The notes beneath the pieces are model-generated. The model saw only the letters and a program-made list of their open reading frames with translations, was not told the DNA's origin and searched no databases. Positions 25,797-34,346 of a DNA stretch of 64,000 nt are shown here, piece after piece. Numbering within the stretch: the first letter of the stretch is position 1; each line of letters starts with the position of its first letter. This DNA comes from JBMOUD01 sp049319665. GTDB taxonomy: Bacteria; Pseudomonadota; Gammaproteobacteria; Enterobacterales; Enterobacteriaceae. The stretch lies in the NCBI RefSeq assembly GCF_049319665.1, contig NZ_JBMOUD010000017.1, forward strand, positions 1 through 64,000, read 5' to 3'. A program made the position numbers and the translations under genes.

Positions 25797-26348
25797 ATGT
25801 CTGCATCCAAAAAAATCAGCGGCTTTGCTGGCAGCCTGAGAACACAGTCTTACAGCAAAGTATTGCTTAATGAGATGGCGGAAAAACTACCGGAAGGCTA
25901 CGCGTTTACCGCGCTGGATATTGGTGCTTTACCGCACTATAACCAAGATCTCGAAAGCGGTGATTTACCCGTTTCGGTGGTGGCGTTCCGTGAAACAATT
26001 ACCCACAGCGATGCGGTATTTATAACCCTGCCGGAATATAACCACGGTATGCCAGGTGTGCTGAAAAATGCGCTAGACTGGCTATCTCGTCCGGCATTTG
26101 CCAGTTGCATGATGCATAAACCGGTGTTATTTGCCTCAGAGTCAGAAGGGGCATTGGGCGGGGTGCGAAGTCTATATCAGATGCGTGAAACCTTGTCCTC
26201 CATGCTGTGTTATTTGCCACCGATGCCTGAAATCGTCATCACTCACGTCAATACCAAAATAATCGATGGTCGTTTGCAGGACTCGGGTACCCAGCAATTT
26301 TTACAAAAAAGTGTCGACCGTTTTTTGCAGGTCACGCTTCAGAAATAG
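25797..26348 (+). CDS. NAD(P)H-dependent FMN reductase (ChrR/YieF-like)
   Basis: A 183-residue flavodoxin-like reductase. The FMN phosphate loop is FAGSLRTQSYSKVL and the isoalloxazine contact is TLPEYNHGMPGVLKNALDWL. I chose ATG 25797, with AGAGGT just upstream, rather than the GTG at 25743. Family members reduce quinones, chromate, azo dyes or free FMN. The gene is divergent from an AraC regulator and followed by a small XapX gene. It could provide FMNH2 to the monooxygenase at 10537 but this is speculative. Confidence 0.88.
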   Translation: MSASKKISGFAGSLRTQSYSKVLLNEMAEKLPEGYAFTALDIGALPHYNQDLESGDLPVSVVAFRETITHSDAVFITLPEYNHGMPGVLKNALDWLSRPAFASCMMHKPVLFASESEGALGGVRSLYQMRETLSSMLCYLPPMPEIVITHVNTKIIDGRLQDSGTQQFLQKSVDRFLQVTLQK

Positions 26349-26377
26349 CCGTTCGGCAATAAACTAGGACATTAACC

Positions 26378-26548
26378 ATGGTGCAAATATGTCTGGCACT
26401 GGTGGCGGGTCTTTCCGTTGGCGTGCTATTTTCGTGGATTAAATTACCGTTACCGGCACCGCCGACATTAACCGGAATCGTCGGTGCCGCGGGGGTTTAT
26501 CTTGGGAGTGTGCTGTTTGGCGTCGTTCGACAATATTGGAATATGTAG
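26378..26548 (+). CDS. XapX-domain small membrane protein
   Basis: A 56-residue gene, shorter than most ORF cut-offs. It has two hydrophobic segments, ICLALVAGLSVGVLFSWI and VGAAGVYLGSVLFGVV, separated by a proline-rich turn KLPLPAPPT. I recognise this as the XapX (DUF1427) domain. It starts 29 bp after the FMN reductase stop and is probably cotranscribed with it. The function of XapX proteins is unknown. Confidence 0.75.
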   Translation: MVQICLALVAGLSVGVLFSWIKLPLPAPPTLTGIVGAAGVYLGSVLFGVVRQYWNM

Positions 26549-26566
26549 GCCAATATCATCACGGGA

Positions 26567-27025
26567 TTACAATGCCAGCTTATAGCCAATATGGCTGGCA
26601 ACGAATCCCAGTTTTTCGTAAAACCGATGCGCATCTGGCCGGGTTTTATCCGTGGTTAACTGTACTAAATCGCATCCTTTTGCTTTGCATTGCTCAATAG
26701 CCCAGTCAAACATCTGTTCGCCAAAGCCAGCTCCGCGGTAGGCGCTGGCAATGCGTACCCCTTCGATTTGTCCGCGCCAAGAGCCTTTACGCGATAAACC
26801 GGGTGTAAAGGTTATCTGTAACGTACCTACCACTTTATTCTCGAAAATAGCGACGGCCTGGAGTTGGTTAGCATCTGCCTCAATGGCCGCAAACGCATCG
26901 AGATAACATTGATTCGGCGGTGAGCTGGCATCTTCCCGCTGTTGGCCAAGCGCATCATCAACTAACAGAGTAATGATGGCGGGAAGATCGCTAAGCAGTG
27001 CGCGGCGGAATGTGAGGTCAGTCAT
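26567..27025 (-). CDS. GNAT-family N-acetyltransferase
   Basis: A 152-residue single-domain acetyltransferase: TFRRALLSDLPAIITLLVDD at the start, VVGTLQITFTPGL and motif A GVRIASAYRGAGFGEQMFDW, then AKGCDLVQLTTDKTRPDAHR and FYEKLGFV. All the core features of the family are intact. The start could also be at 27061 or 27070; none has a strong ribosome site, so I took the Met giving normal family length. Substrate unknown. Confidence 0.82.
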   Translation of the reverse strand: MTDLTFRRALLSDLPAIITLLVDDALGQQREDASSPPNQCYLDAFAAIEADANQLQAVAIFENKVVGTLQITFTPGLSRKGSWRGQIEGVRIASAYRGAGFGEQMFDWAIEQCKAKGCDLVQLTTDKTRPDAHRFYEKLGFVASHIGYKLAL

Positions 27026-27165
27026 TAAAGGCGTTCCGTTGGATAAATGATCAATCTTCATCTTACACACGAGAGAGCATTTAGCGGGAGAGGGGCGGAT
27101 ATAATGTGTAAGATTGCTTGTCTGTAGGATTGGATTCTGTTGCCCGCTTTATAATAAGGATTGCG

Positions 27166-27997
27166 ATGATTGAGAAAATTTTGAGTTATATGCTGCTGGA
27201 TGAAAACAATCGAGATATTCAAAAAATACAAACGCAGCATAGGATCAACTTAGCAACCTTCTGGGGGGGTTAAACCCGGTGATAAAATTTTAGAAATCGG
27301 CTGTGGCCAAGGTGATACTACCGCCGTTTTAGCCGAAATGGTCGGCGAGGCTGGTGAGGTTGTTGCTGTGGATATTGCGCACGGGGATTATGGTGCACCT
27401 TATACACTGGCGCAGTCGATCGCTAAGATAGCCGCCTCGCCGCTAGGAGCCAGAATCCAATTTCATCTCGACACCGATTTCCTGTCCGACTCAATAGTCT
27501 TCCCCAATCAATGCTTTGATAAAATTATTCTCTCGCATTGCTCATGGTATTTTGACGATAAAAATCAACTGGCGAAAATCATCGAAAAATCGCGACATAT
27601 CGCCAAAACATTGTGTTATGCCGAATGGGATAGCCAAGCGACCCATATTGCTCAGTTGGCGCATCTGCACGCGGTGCTGATTCAAAATCAATATGCGTTG
27701 CTGTTTAACGGGGTGGAAGGAAACGTTCGCACCTTGATCACCAAAAACGATGTTTCCACACTTATGGCGGCGGCCGGGTGGGTATTAAAGCGGGAGAAGG
27801 TATTTCAAGAACATGGCTTACAAGATGGTGCATGGGAAGTCGCGTATGTCGGTTCAGAACTTAAAGAGGTGATTATCAATGACAGACACCTTGGTGATAA
27901 GAAGCAACAGTTTCTGCTCAGTCAGATAGAGGATATGGTCAGTTTCGCCAAACAAGATATCGTGCCATTAAACGTATTCTCTGGCGTATGGGGTTGA
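27166..27997 (+). pseudogene. SAM-dependent methyltransferase interrupted by a frameshift
   Basis: An ATG at 27166 with AAGGA five bases before it opens a frame (MIEKILSYMLLDENNR) that stops after ~35 codons at a run of seven G (27263-27269). Removing one G joins it exactly to the second frame, which reads VKPGDKILEIGCGQGDTTAV, the SAM-binding motif I of class I methyltransferases, and continues to 27997. The intact product would be about 276 residues. Either the gene is broken, or the G tract switches it on and off, or there is a one-base sequence error. Substrate is unknown. No protein made from the internal start at 27338 would keep motif I. Confidence 0.75.
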
Positions 27998-28016
27998 TGC
28001 CAACGTTTTCATTACA

Positions 28017-28052
28017 GGCCCGCGCTATCTAGGAAATAGCGTATTGCGGGCC
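28017..28052. terminator. Hairpin between convergent methyltransferase and gap genes
   Basis: GGCCCGC plus GCTAT on the left arm pair with ATAGC plus GCGGGCC on the right arm, with a short bulge. It lies between a + strand and a - strand gene end. T runs are weak. Confidence 0.5.
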
Positions 28053-28097
28053 AGAGTTATGCCTATATCAATAAGAAACCTGACATCAACAAGGCAG

Positions 28098-29108
28098 TTA
28101 CAGGCCTTGTTTATCCATCAGTACCGCCAGGTCAACCAGACGATTCGAGAACGCCCATTCGTTGTCATACCAGGCGAGGATCTTCACCAGATTGCCGCCG
28201 ATCACCAGCGTAGACAATCCGTCAATGATCGATGAGCGCGCATCGCCTTGATAATCACTTGAGACCAGCGGTTCGTCGCTATAGCCCAGAATGCCCTTTA
28301 ACGGACCGGATTCTGCCGCTTGGCGGAACGCTGCGTTCACTTCTTCTGCGCTGACATTGCGCTTCAGCGTGACTGTCAGGTCAACGATAGATACCACCGG
28401 TACCGGTACGCGCAGTGAATAACCGGTCAGGCGGCCGTCGAGTTCGGGAATAACTTTGCCTAAGGCTTTGGCGGCACCGCTGGAATAAGGCACGATGGAC
28501 AGGGCAGCAGCACGTGCGCCGCGCAAGTCTTTTTCTGGCTGATCGTGTAACGCCTGGCTGTTGGTATAAGCGTGAGTGGTGTTCATCAGGCCATGTTCAA
28601 TACCAAAGTGTTGATGCAGAACCTGTGCCGCCGGTGCCAGACCGTTGGTGGTACAGCTGCCGTTGCTGACCACTTTGTGCAGTGCCGGATCGTACTTCTC
28701 ATGGTTAACGCCGATGACCACGGTGATGTCATCATCTTTGCCGGGAGCGGAGAGGATCACTCGTTTGGTGCCGCCTTTGGTGATATGCACCTCGGCTTTG
28801 GCTTTGTCAGTGAAGAAACCGGTCGATTCAATCACCAGTTCTACCCCAACGCTGCTCCATGGAATTGCGCCCGGATCGCGTTCGGAAAATACGCGGATCG
28901 CGTTGCCATCTACCACCAACTGCCCCTCGGATGATTCAACAGAGGCGGCGAGCGTGCCCTGAAGTGAGTCATATTTCAGCAGGTGTGCCAGCGTTTTACT
29001 GTCGGTCAGGTCGTTGATTGCCACCACTTGAAAATCACTGCGGCCAAGCGCCGCGCGCAGTACGTTTCTGCCGATTCTACCGAATCCGTTAATGCCTACT
29101 TTGACCAT
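28098..29108 (-). CDS. Glyceraldehyde-3-phosphate dehydrogenase paralogue
   Basis: A 336-residue phosphorylating GAPDH. The Rossmann loop is INGFGRIGRNVLRAA; the catalytic site has Cys152 and His179 (NTTHAYT); WYDNEWAFSNR closes the chain. The active-site block reads SNGSCTTNG instead of the usual SNASCTTNC, so the second conserved Cys and an Ala are replaced. Asp33 (AINDLTD) indicates NAD preference. It is probably not the main glycolytic GapA, because it diverges clearly from the enterobacterial GapA and stands alone between a methyltransferase and a GlxA regulator. It could be an alternative GapC-like enzyme. Confidence 0.9.
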   Translation of the reverse strand: MVKVGINGFGRIGRNVLRAALGRSDFQVVAINDLTDSKTLAHLLKYDSLQGTLAASVESSEGQLVVDGNAIRVFSERDPGAIPWSSVGVELVIESTGFFTDKAKAEVHITKGGTKRVILSAPGKDDDITVVIGVNHEKYDPALHKVVSNGSCTTNGLAPAAQVLHQHFGIEHGLMNTTHAYTNSQALHDQPEKDLRGARAAALSIVPYSSGAAKALGKVIPELDGRLTGYSLRVPVPVVSIVDLTVTLKRNVSAEEVNAAFRQAAESGPLKGILGYSDEPLVSSDYQGDARSSIIDGLSTLVIGGNLVKILAWYDNEWAFSNRLVDLAVLMDKQGL

Positions 29109-29239
29109 GATGAACTCCTTAATGAATTATCTGGCTTCAAAGTAGTGCGAGAGTGATTTGGCGTAAATGACAATTAACAATCAATTTAGGCCATATTGCT
29201 GTTTTTTGCCTCTGCGGTCGATAAGCTCAGTCCGGTAAA

Positions 29240-29283
29240 TCAGATAAGCTCTGTCAGTCAGATAAGCCCTGTTAGTCAGATAA
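29240..29283. repeat. 18-bp tandem repeat at the glxA-type gene stop codon
   Basis: Two full units, TCAGATAAGCTCTGTCAG and TCAGATAAGCCCTGTTAG, are followed by a partial third that supplies the minus-strand stop codon of the regulator at 29276. The unit length is a multiple of three. Confidence 0.7.
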
Positions 29284-30274
29284 AGGTGTGCTCGGATGTA
29301 CGGGCATAAAAGCGCTCGCGGTAATCTGACGGCGTAAGCTGCAAGTTTCTCTCAAAGACCCGCCGTAAATTCAGGCTGTTACCAAAGCCGGTGACGACAG
29401 CAATTTGTTCGATTTTATCTGAGCTTTGTTCCAGATGCTGACGTGCCGCGTCGAGGCGGACTTCCTCAACGTATTTAGCCGGGCTGCTGCCGGTTTCTTT
29501 GGTAAAGACGCGAGTAAAATTACGCGGGCTCATGGCGACACGTTCTGCCAGCTTTTCCACTGATAAATCACTGGCTAGATTTTCAAGTATCCACGATTGT
29601 AAGTCACGAATGGGGCCAGGTGTACTGGCCTGACTTAGCAGGAAACGACTGAATTGTGATTGCCCGCCGGGCCTGCGCAAAAACATCACCAGATCTTGTG
29701 CGACGCTGCGCGCGACGCTAAAACCGAGATCGTCTTCGACCAGAGCAAGCGTTAGATCAAAGCCAGAACTGACGCCAGCGCTGGTCCATATGTTGCCATC
29801 TTGCACATAAATCGGGCCTTTCTCGACATCAATGGCGGGAAATTCTGCCTGCATCGCATCAAGCAGTCGCCAGTGTGTGGTGGCGCGATGCTTATCTAGC
29901 AGGCCCGCTTTTGCCAGTAACAACGCCCCGCCGCATATCGATACAATTCGCCCTGTGCGCGGCGCTGCCTGACGTATCCATGCAATAACACTGTCAGCTT
30001 CCTCAACATTCATTCCCTTACCTGTAATCATCACCGTGCCATAGGACTGGGAGGGATCAAGGTCAGACAGACGATAATCAGCCAGCAGGCTTAGGCCTGA
30101 CATGCCGTGTATCACCCGATGTGATTGGGTGGTGGCAATGGTGACCTGATAAGGAGGATTGGGGGAATCCTGCGGCCTCAAGCGGTTAGCTTGCATCAGA
30201 ATATCGGCGATACCCGTTGGCTCAAATAACATGCCGCCATCGGGGACAATAATCAGGAAGTTTTGTATGTGCAT
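29276..30274 (-). CDS. GlxA-family regulator (DJ-1/PfpI plus AraC domain)
   Basis: A 332-residue regulator. Residues ~5-190 form a DJ-1/PfpI-type domain (NFLIIVPDGGMLFEPTGIAD, RIVSICGGALLLAKAGLLD with the nucleophile-like Cys, ATTHWRLLDAMQ). The C-terminal AraC domain has LAERVAMSPRNFTRVFTKE and IEQIAVVTGFGNSLNLRRVF. The domain probably senses a small molecule. It is upstream on the same strand of the gap paralogue (167 bp between) and downstream of an EamA exporter. Target unknown. Confidence 0.88.
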   Translation of the reverse strand: MHIQNFLIIVPDGGMLFEPTGIADILMQANRLRPQDSPNPPYQVTIATTQSHRVIHGMSGLSLLADYRLSDLDPSQSYGTVMITGKGMNVEEADSVIAWIRQAAPRTGRIVSICGGALLLAKAGLLDKHRATTHWRLLDAMQAEFPAIDVEKGPIYVQDGNIWTSAGVSSGFDLTLALVEDDLGFSVARSVAQDLVMFLRRPGGQSQFSRFLLSQASTPGPIRDLQSWILENLASDLSVEKLAERVAMSPRNFTRVFTKETGSSPAKYVEEVRLDAARQHLEQSSDKIEQIAVVTGFGNSLNLRRVFERNLQLTPSDYRERFYARTSEHTFI

Positions 30275-30361
30275 AAAAGGCCGCGCTGTCTTTGCTTAAC
30301 GTTGTGCTCTGTATGTCCTTAAAATACAAAAATGACAAAACAAGTCAATTCGCCTGACGTT

Positions 30362-31234
30362 TTAAAATAATGACAAAGCGATGCCCAGCAGTGCGACGAT
30401 CATGCCGGTTATTTCCCAGGCCGACAGCGTATCACCAAGGAAGAACCAGGCCATCACGCTAGAAAATAGTGGGCTCGTCATGCCGATCAGACTATGGATA
30501 CTGGGATTGAGACGCCCTGAAACCAGGCCATTGATTAGCGTTGGTAAGGCGGTAGATAGCGCACCGAGCGCAACCAGTGCCGTTATTGTGAATGGGCTGA
30601 CTGTTAGCGCGAACGGCCCGCCGGAGGGCAGGGAAAATACCAGTGATAGCAGCAGGCCGATCAGCAATGTGCCCAGGCTCATGGCACTGGCAGAGGGCGC
30701 GCAGCCACGCTGCGAGAGTTTCCAGATACGAAACGAATATAGTGCGCGCACGATGGCGCAAACAAAAGCCAGCGCTGCTCCGAGCAAGCTTTGGTTATTG
30801 AACGCGGTAGCCGAATTCTTACCTTGGAATAGAAACAGGTAAACGCCCAGCAGCGCCAATGTAAAACCAAGCATTTCTCGCCAGCTTAATTTATCGCCGT
30901 CGAACAACCGGCAGATAAAGGTGATACATGGCGACAAGGCGACAATTAACGCGGCCAGTGCAACCGGAGCCAGTACAAAGGCAAAGGTGGCACAAATATA
31001 GTACAGCGACATCAGTACGCTAAGCAGTAGATCGTGACGGGTCAGGCTTGCCAGCCCATTAGCTGAGTTGCCTGTTCGTGAAAATACCTGCCTTCCCAGT
31101 AAAAAAGCGCAGAGGGCAGCAATGCTAAAACGCCATAAAATCATCTGCCATACGCCGACCCCATGTAGCAGATGCACAAAAATGCCTGTTGATGCCCACA
31201 GGAACGCACAAGAGAAACTCAAAAAAACATTCAT
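30362..31234 (-). CDS. EamA-family drug/metabolite exporter
   Basis: A 290-residue protein with ten hydrophobic segments in two repeats of five, the EamA architecture. Visible features are the first helix FLSFSCAFLWASTGIFVHLL and the second-repeat signature LIGMTSPLFSSVMAWFFLGD. Such proteins export amino acids, sugars or other small metabolites. It is divergent from the AraC-type regulator at 31487, which may control it. Confidence 0.85.
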   Translation of the reverse strand: MNVFLSFSCAFLWASTGIFVHLLHGVGVWQMILWRFSIAALCAFLLGRQVFSRTGNSANGLASLTRHDLLLSVLMSLYYICATFAFVLAPVALAALIVALSPCITFICRLFDGDKLSWREMLGFTLALLGVYLFLFQGKNSATAFNNQSLLGAALAFVCAIVRALYSFRIWKLSQRGCAPSASAMSLGTLLIGLLLSLVFSLPSGGPFALTVSPFTITALVALGALSTALPTLINGLVSGRLNPSIHSLIGMTSPLFSSVMAWFFLGDTLSAWEITGMIVALLGIALSLF

Positions 31235-31486
31235 ACGTCACCCGGTGATGTACCAAAATAGGATGCCTGTAATCAGGCGCTGATAATGGCGCGCATACTG
31301 ACAAACATCTCGCTGCACTTCTCACGGATTTGGGACAGGATGGCGTAAATAAATGCCGTATTTGAGACAAGCTCAATATGGTATGAAACGGATGGGGATT
31401 ATCAGCAGAGGGGATTGATCGTATAATTCTTCCACTTTGCTTATTGCCGCGTGGCCTCATTACCTTTTTGCTGTGGACCCTCTGAT

Positions 31487-32311
31487 ATGACAGAGATTTC
31501 ATCTCTTTATAATACAGACAAACATTATCAGACCGATTTTCATCTGCATGACGAATTTATGCTGATTATCCCTGAAAAGGGCTTGATGAATGTCACTGAG
31601 GGGGATTCTGGTATCTCGGGGTCGGCGATGCGTAATCAGTTTGCAATGGTAAAATCTTTGCGTCCACATGCGACTGAAACGACTACGCAAACACAGAGCC
31701 ACCACACCTTATATGGCTCGCCGGATTATATGACTTACGCTCTGCAACTGGGCCAGGCCAAGCAAAATAGTCTCGAATGTTTGCCCGATTTTGGTATCTG
31801 GTCGTTAACGCCGTTTATGCGTTATCAATTAATCTCACATCGTGAATTAGGCTTACAAAAGCCAAGCCTGTTACGGCAGATGCAACAGGAAAAGACCATC
31901 CAGCTGATTTTACTGGAGGCGGTAAATATTGCCGCCGCTTCGCCTTCATTGATTGCCGGGTATATTGCTCATGAGCGTGGCGACATGCTGGCAAAGCGCG
32001 TGGCGCAATACCTGATTGATCATCTTGAAGAACCTTTGAAACAAGATGATCTTGCCCATGTATTCCAGCTATCTAAGCGTCACATTAGCCGCGTATTTCG
32101 CAGCCATTTCGGCGAAACTCTGCATGATTTCCTTATCCGTCAGCGCATGATTCGTGCCGCAGAATTGCTACGCAACACCTCTTTGTCAGTACTTGAAGTC
32201 GCGGGTCGGTTAGGGTTTGATTCTGCTTCGCATTTTTCGCTGTTATTTCGTCGTTATCATCAAGAAACACCATTGCGCTGGCGCCAAGTGCAGAGAACTC
32301 GGATGATTTGA
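31487..32311 (+). CDS. AraC-family regulator
   Basis: A 274-residue regulator. The N-terminal cupin-like part has HYQTDFHLHDEFMLIIPEKG. The C-terminal AraC domain shows LKQDDLAHVFQLSKRHISRVF and VLEVAGRLGFDSASHFSLLF. I took ATG 31487 as the start, which removes twelve residues encoded upstream. It is divergent from the EamA exporter (252 bp between starts), so that exporter is its likely target. Confidence 0.85.
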   Translation: MTEISSLYNTDKHYQTDFHLHDEFMLIIPEKGLMNVTEGDSGISGSAMRNQFAMVKSLRPHATETTTQTQSHHTLYGSPDYMTYALQLGQAKQNSLECLPDFGIWSLTPFMRYQLISHRELGLQKPSLLRQMQQEKTIQLILLEAVNIAAASPSLIAGYIAHERGDMLAKRVAQYLIDHLEEPLKQDDLAHVFQLSKRHISRVFRSHFGETLHDFLIRQRMIRAAELLRNTSLSVLEVAGRLGFDSASHFSLLFRRYHQETPLRWRQVQRTRMI

Positions 32312-32658
32312 ATTCTAGATAATATTTATCTTGGCGTGAGTCTATTAATTTCATAACGGTATTATTTTTTTAACGTCATATTTTATTGTAATAATAACGA
32401 GGTTTTTCGTTTATCAGAAAGATATTCTTACAATATATTTTGAATGTAATCTTATTATCGGCGAAAATAGCGACGTCAATGTTAATGTTTTGTATTAACT
32501 AATTGATTTATAAATAAGAAAGGCGTGTCAGGACGGTATGGATTCATTTGGTCACATTCCAGATGATTAGAACAATATTTGCGCTTTTTCCGCCGCCCGC
32601 CTTGCTATCCATTTTTACTAACGTACTGATTATTTAGATATAATACTAGGGATGTAAC
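32312..32658. other. AT-rich intergenic region upstream of the FAH gene
   Basis: 347 bases without a supported gene, between an AraC gene and the FAH-type hydrolase, both on +. It must hold the promoter of the hydrolase. I see no strong hairpin, operator or copy of the peptide-gene element here. Confidence 0.4.
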
Positions 32659-33525
32659 ATGAAACTGATTAACTATCTCCACAACAATAATAAAAGCTAT
32701 GGGATTTTAAAAGCAGATGGCGTTATTGACCTTAAGATACGAATTGGCAATACATATCCAACAATCAAATCATTATTAGCCGCTGATGCATTATCTGTTG
32801 CGGCAGAATATCAGCATAACGCCACCGATCTTGCACTTGATGAAATCGTTTATCTTCCGGTTATCGATGATCCACTAAAGATTATCTGTGCTGGCATGAA
32901 TTACGCCGAAAAACGCCTTGAGTTTGATGAATCTGATCCTGCGCCAACACTGTTTGTTCGTTTTGCCGACAGCCAGATTGGGCATAACAACGACATCTTG
33001 AAACCGAAAATCTCAGCAGAGTTTGACTATGAAGGTGAGCTGGCGGTGGTTATCGGGAAAACCTGTTCTCACGTCAGCGCAGCGGAGGCCTTGGATTACG
33101 TTGCGGGTTATAGCTGCTATATGGATGGCTCGGTGCGCGACTGGCAGCACAGCTGGTTCACCGCAGGTAAAAACTGGCCGGCTACCGGTGCCTTTGGCCC
33201 GTGCCTGACCACTCGCGATGAAATTACCGATCCTCAGACGCTCAACTTGCGTACTTTGCTCAATGGGCGTGTGGTGCAGGATGATAATACTGCCAACATG
33301 GTACACAAAGTCGCGGATCTGATTGCTTATATCAGCACCTTCACTGAGCTTTCAGCAGGCGACGTTATCTTGACAGGGTCTCCTGGTGGGGTGGGTAAAA
33401 AGCGTGTACCGCCACTGTTCTTACAGCCTGGTGATGTGATTGAAGTTGAAATTGAGCATATCGGTCGCCTGACCAATACTATCTCTGAGGCCAAACAGGT
33501 CAACGCAGAAAAAGTTTCAGCCTAA
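32659..33525 (+). CDS. Fumarylacetoacetate hydrolase (FAH) family enzyme
   Basis: A 288-residue FAH-superfamily protein. The divalent-metal site is visible in FDYEGELAVVIGKTC and YMDGSVRDWQ, with the conserved KNWPATGAFGPCL and LTGSPGGVG blocks. Members hydrolyse or decarboxylate 2-oxo acids (acylpyruvases, oxaloacetate decarboxylase, hydratases of aromatic degradation). The exact substrate is unclear. It lies just before the peptide genes and shares a neighbourhood with LeuC/LeuD paralogues and an alpha/beta hydrolase at 35227-38256, so it may belong with that pathway. A strong terminator follows it. Confidence 0.85.
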   Translation: MKLINYLHNNNKSYGILKADGVIDLKIRIGNTYPTIKSLLAADALSVAAEYQHNATDLALDEIVYLPVIDDPLKIICAGMNYAEKRLEFDESDPAPTLFVRFADSQIGHNNDILKPKISAEFDYEGELAVVIGKTCSHVSAAEALDYVAGYSCYMDGSVRDWQHSWFTAGKNWPATGAFGPCLTTRDEITDPQTLNLRTLLNGRVVQDDNTANMVHKVADLIAYISTFTELSAGDVILTGSPGGVGKKRVPPLFLQPGDVIEVEIEHIGRLTNTISEAKQVNAEKVSA

Positions 33526-33537
33526 AATTCCACTGAC

Positions 33538-33590
33538 AAGGATTGAAGAAGATAAACGCAAACTAATAGCGTTTGTTTTCTTCCATCCTT
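33538..33590 (+). terminator. Strong hairpin after the FAH gene
   Basis: A long imperfect stem: AAGGATTGAAGAAGATAAACGC-type left arm (with two mismatches) pairs with GCGTTT...CTTCCATCCTT; the loop is AAACTAATA. It directly follows the FAH stop and isolates the FAH transcript from the first peptide gene. Confidence 0.75.
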
Positions 33591-33684
33591 GAAAATATTG
33601 CTACTGTTTTTATTATGTTTTCTTGCTGATTTTCTCTATCTGACAAAAAAAGATTATTTTATTTGTAATAAGACTAATCTGAAA

Positions 33685-33712
33685 TTTGCACTTTCTTACA
33701 TCCTGTATTAAA
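33685..33712 (+). promoter_or_regulatory. 28-bp conserved element upstream of peptide gene A
   Basis: Starts TTTGCACTTT and ends CCTGTATTAAA. The same 28-bp layout occurs at 34174 and 39515 before two other peptide genes and is the best conserved non-coding sequence shared by them. TTGCAC and TATTAA could be -35 and -10 hexamers, but the 14-base spacing is short, so an activator is likely. It lies 95 bp before the ATG. Confidence 0.65.
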
Positions 33713-33770
33713 CCTTCTAAGGGGATGCGAACGAATACTCACGCAATTGAGTCGCACTTCCTAAATACCT

Positions 33771-33807
33771 TCCGATCTATTTCATCACTTTTATTGTGGA
33801 GAAGATA
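33771..33807 (+). promoter_or_regulatory. Conserved 5' leader block of peptide gene A
   Basis: A 37-base block before the ATG beginning TCCGATCTATTTCATCAC and ending with GGAGA five bases before the start. It is nearly identical before peptide genes B (34310-34346) and D (39600-39636), so translation control is probably shared. Confidence 0.65.
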
Positions 33808-34008
33808 ATGAAACAACTCTCATCTCAAGAAGTTGAAACAGTTAGCGGTGCAGGTTTATTAGATGGCAATGGTACTGGCCTTCCACTTCCTGATGTTGGC
33901 GGTGTGATTGGCGGCGTTATCGGCGGCGTTGGCCAAATTATTGGCGGCGTTGGCAGCATTGTAAAAAGCGTTCTTTCACTTTTCGGTGGTTTTATTAAAC
34001 CTCGTTAA
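33808..34008 (+). CDS. Double-glycine-type microcin precursor, peptide A
   Basis: A 66-residue precursor. The leader MKQLSSQEVETVSGA has 15 residues, the same length and pattern as the colicin V leader, and ends Gly-Ala, an accepted cleavage site of C39 peptidases. The predicted mature peptide is 51 residues and glycine-rich with repeated GGVIGGVIGGVG and IIGGVG zipper-like spacing, ending LSLFGGFIKPR. I chose ATG 33808 because GGAGA sits five bases before it; upstream in-frame GTG would destroy the leader. Export is expected through the ABC exporter at 40033. Target and mode of action unknown; membrane insertion is likely from the composition. Confidence 0.85.
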   Translation: MKQLSSQEVETVSGAGLLDGNGTGLPLPDVGGVIGGVIGGVGQIIGGVGSIVKSVLSLFGGFIKPR

Positions 34009-34100
34009 TTGAAAGATTGCTGGCAGTTTCCTTTCAAGATTCTGCATGATTTCAAGTAGCTTAAGTATTTTTTACTGGCTACGAATGAATTTTTAATAAA

Positions 34101-34140
34101 CATGCCGCAATATATTCTGCGGCATGCTTATCCCTCTTTT
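34101..34140 (+). terminator. Terminator after peptide gene A
   Basis: CATGCCGCA (34101-34109) pairs with TGCGGCATG (34118-34126), followed by a T-rich stretch. Closely related stems follow genes C and D. Confidence 0.8.
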
Positions 34141-34173
34141 TATTATTTAAAATAAAGTTATTCTTGCCAAAAA

Positions 34174-34201
34174 TTTGCGCTTTTATGAAACCTGTATTAA
34201 A
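34174..34201 (+). promoter_or_regulatory. 28-bp conserved element upstream of peptide genes B and C
   Basis: Starts TTTGCGCTTTTATG and ends CCTGTATTAAA, the same layout as at 33685 and 39515. It lies 145 bp before the gene B ATG and would drive B and C together. Confidence 0.65.
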
Positions 34202-34309
34202 GGTTAATAAGACGTGCAAAGCATTTTTGTTATCTAAACAATCTTGGTTATCCAAACCACTTCGTTATGCCAACAATTCTGGCTCTGCAATCGTCGTTCT
34301 GAATTACCC

Positions 34310-34346
34310 TCAGATCTATTTCATTACGTTTGTTATGGAGAAAATC
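34310..34346 (+). promoter_or_regulatory. Conserved 5' leader block of peptide gene B
   Basis: Begins TCAGATCTATTTCATTAC and ends with GGAG six bases before the ATG. It matches the blocks before genes A and D with a few changes. The in-frame ATG at 34335 falls inside this block and is not the likely start. Confidence 0.6.

Larger units (their letters stand above)
34009..34346 (+). other. Gap between peptide genes A and B
   Basis: 338 bases with no supported gene. It holds the terminator of gene A (34101-34140), the 28-bp element (34174-34201) and the leader block (34310-34346) of gene B. No ORF here looks like an immunity protein. Confidence 0.6.

Noticed and set aside
27338..27997. Methyltransferase called from the internal start at 27338
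   Set aside because: That start removes the SAM-binding motif; the reading frame clearly extends upstream to the G run.
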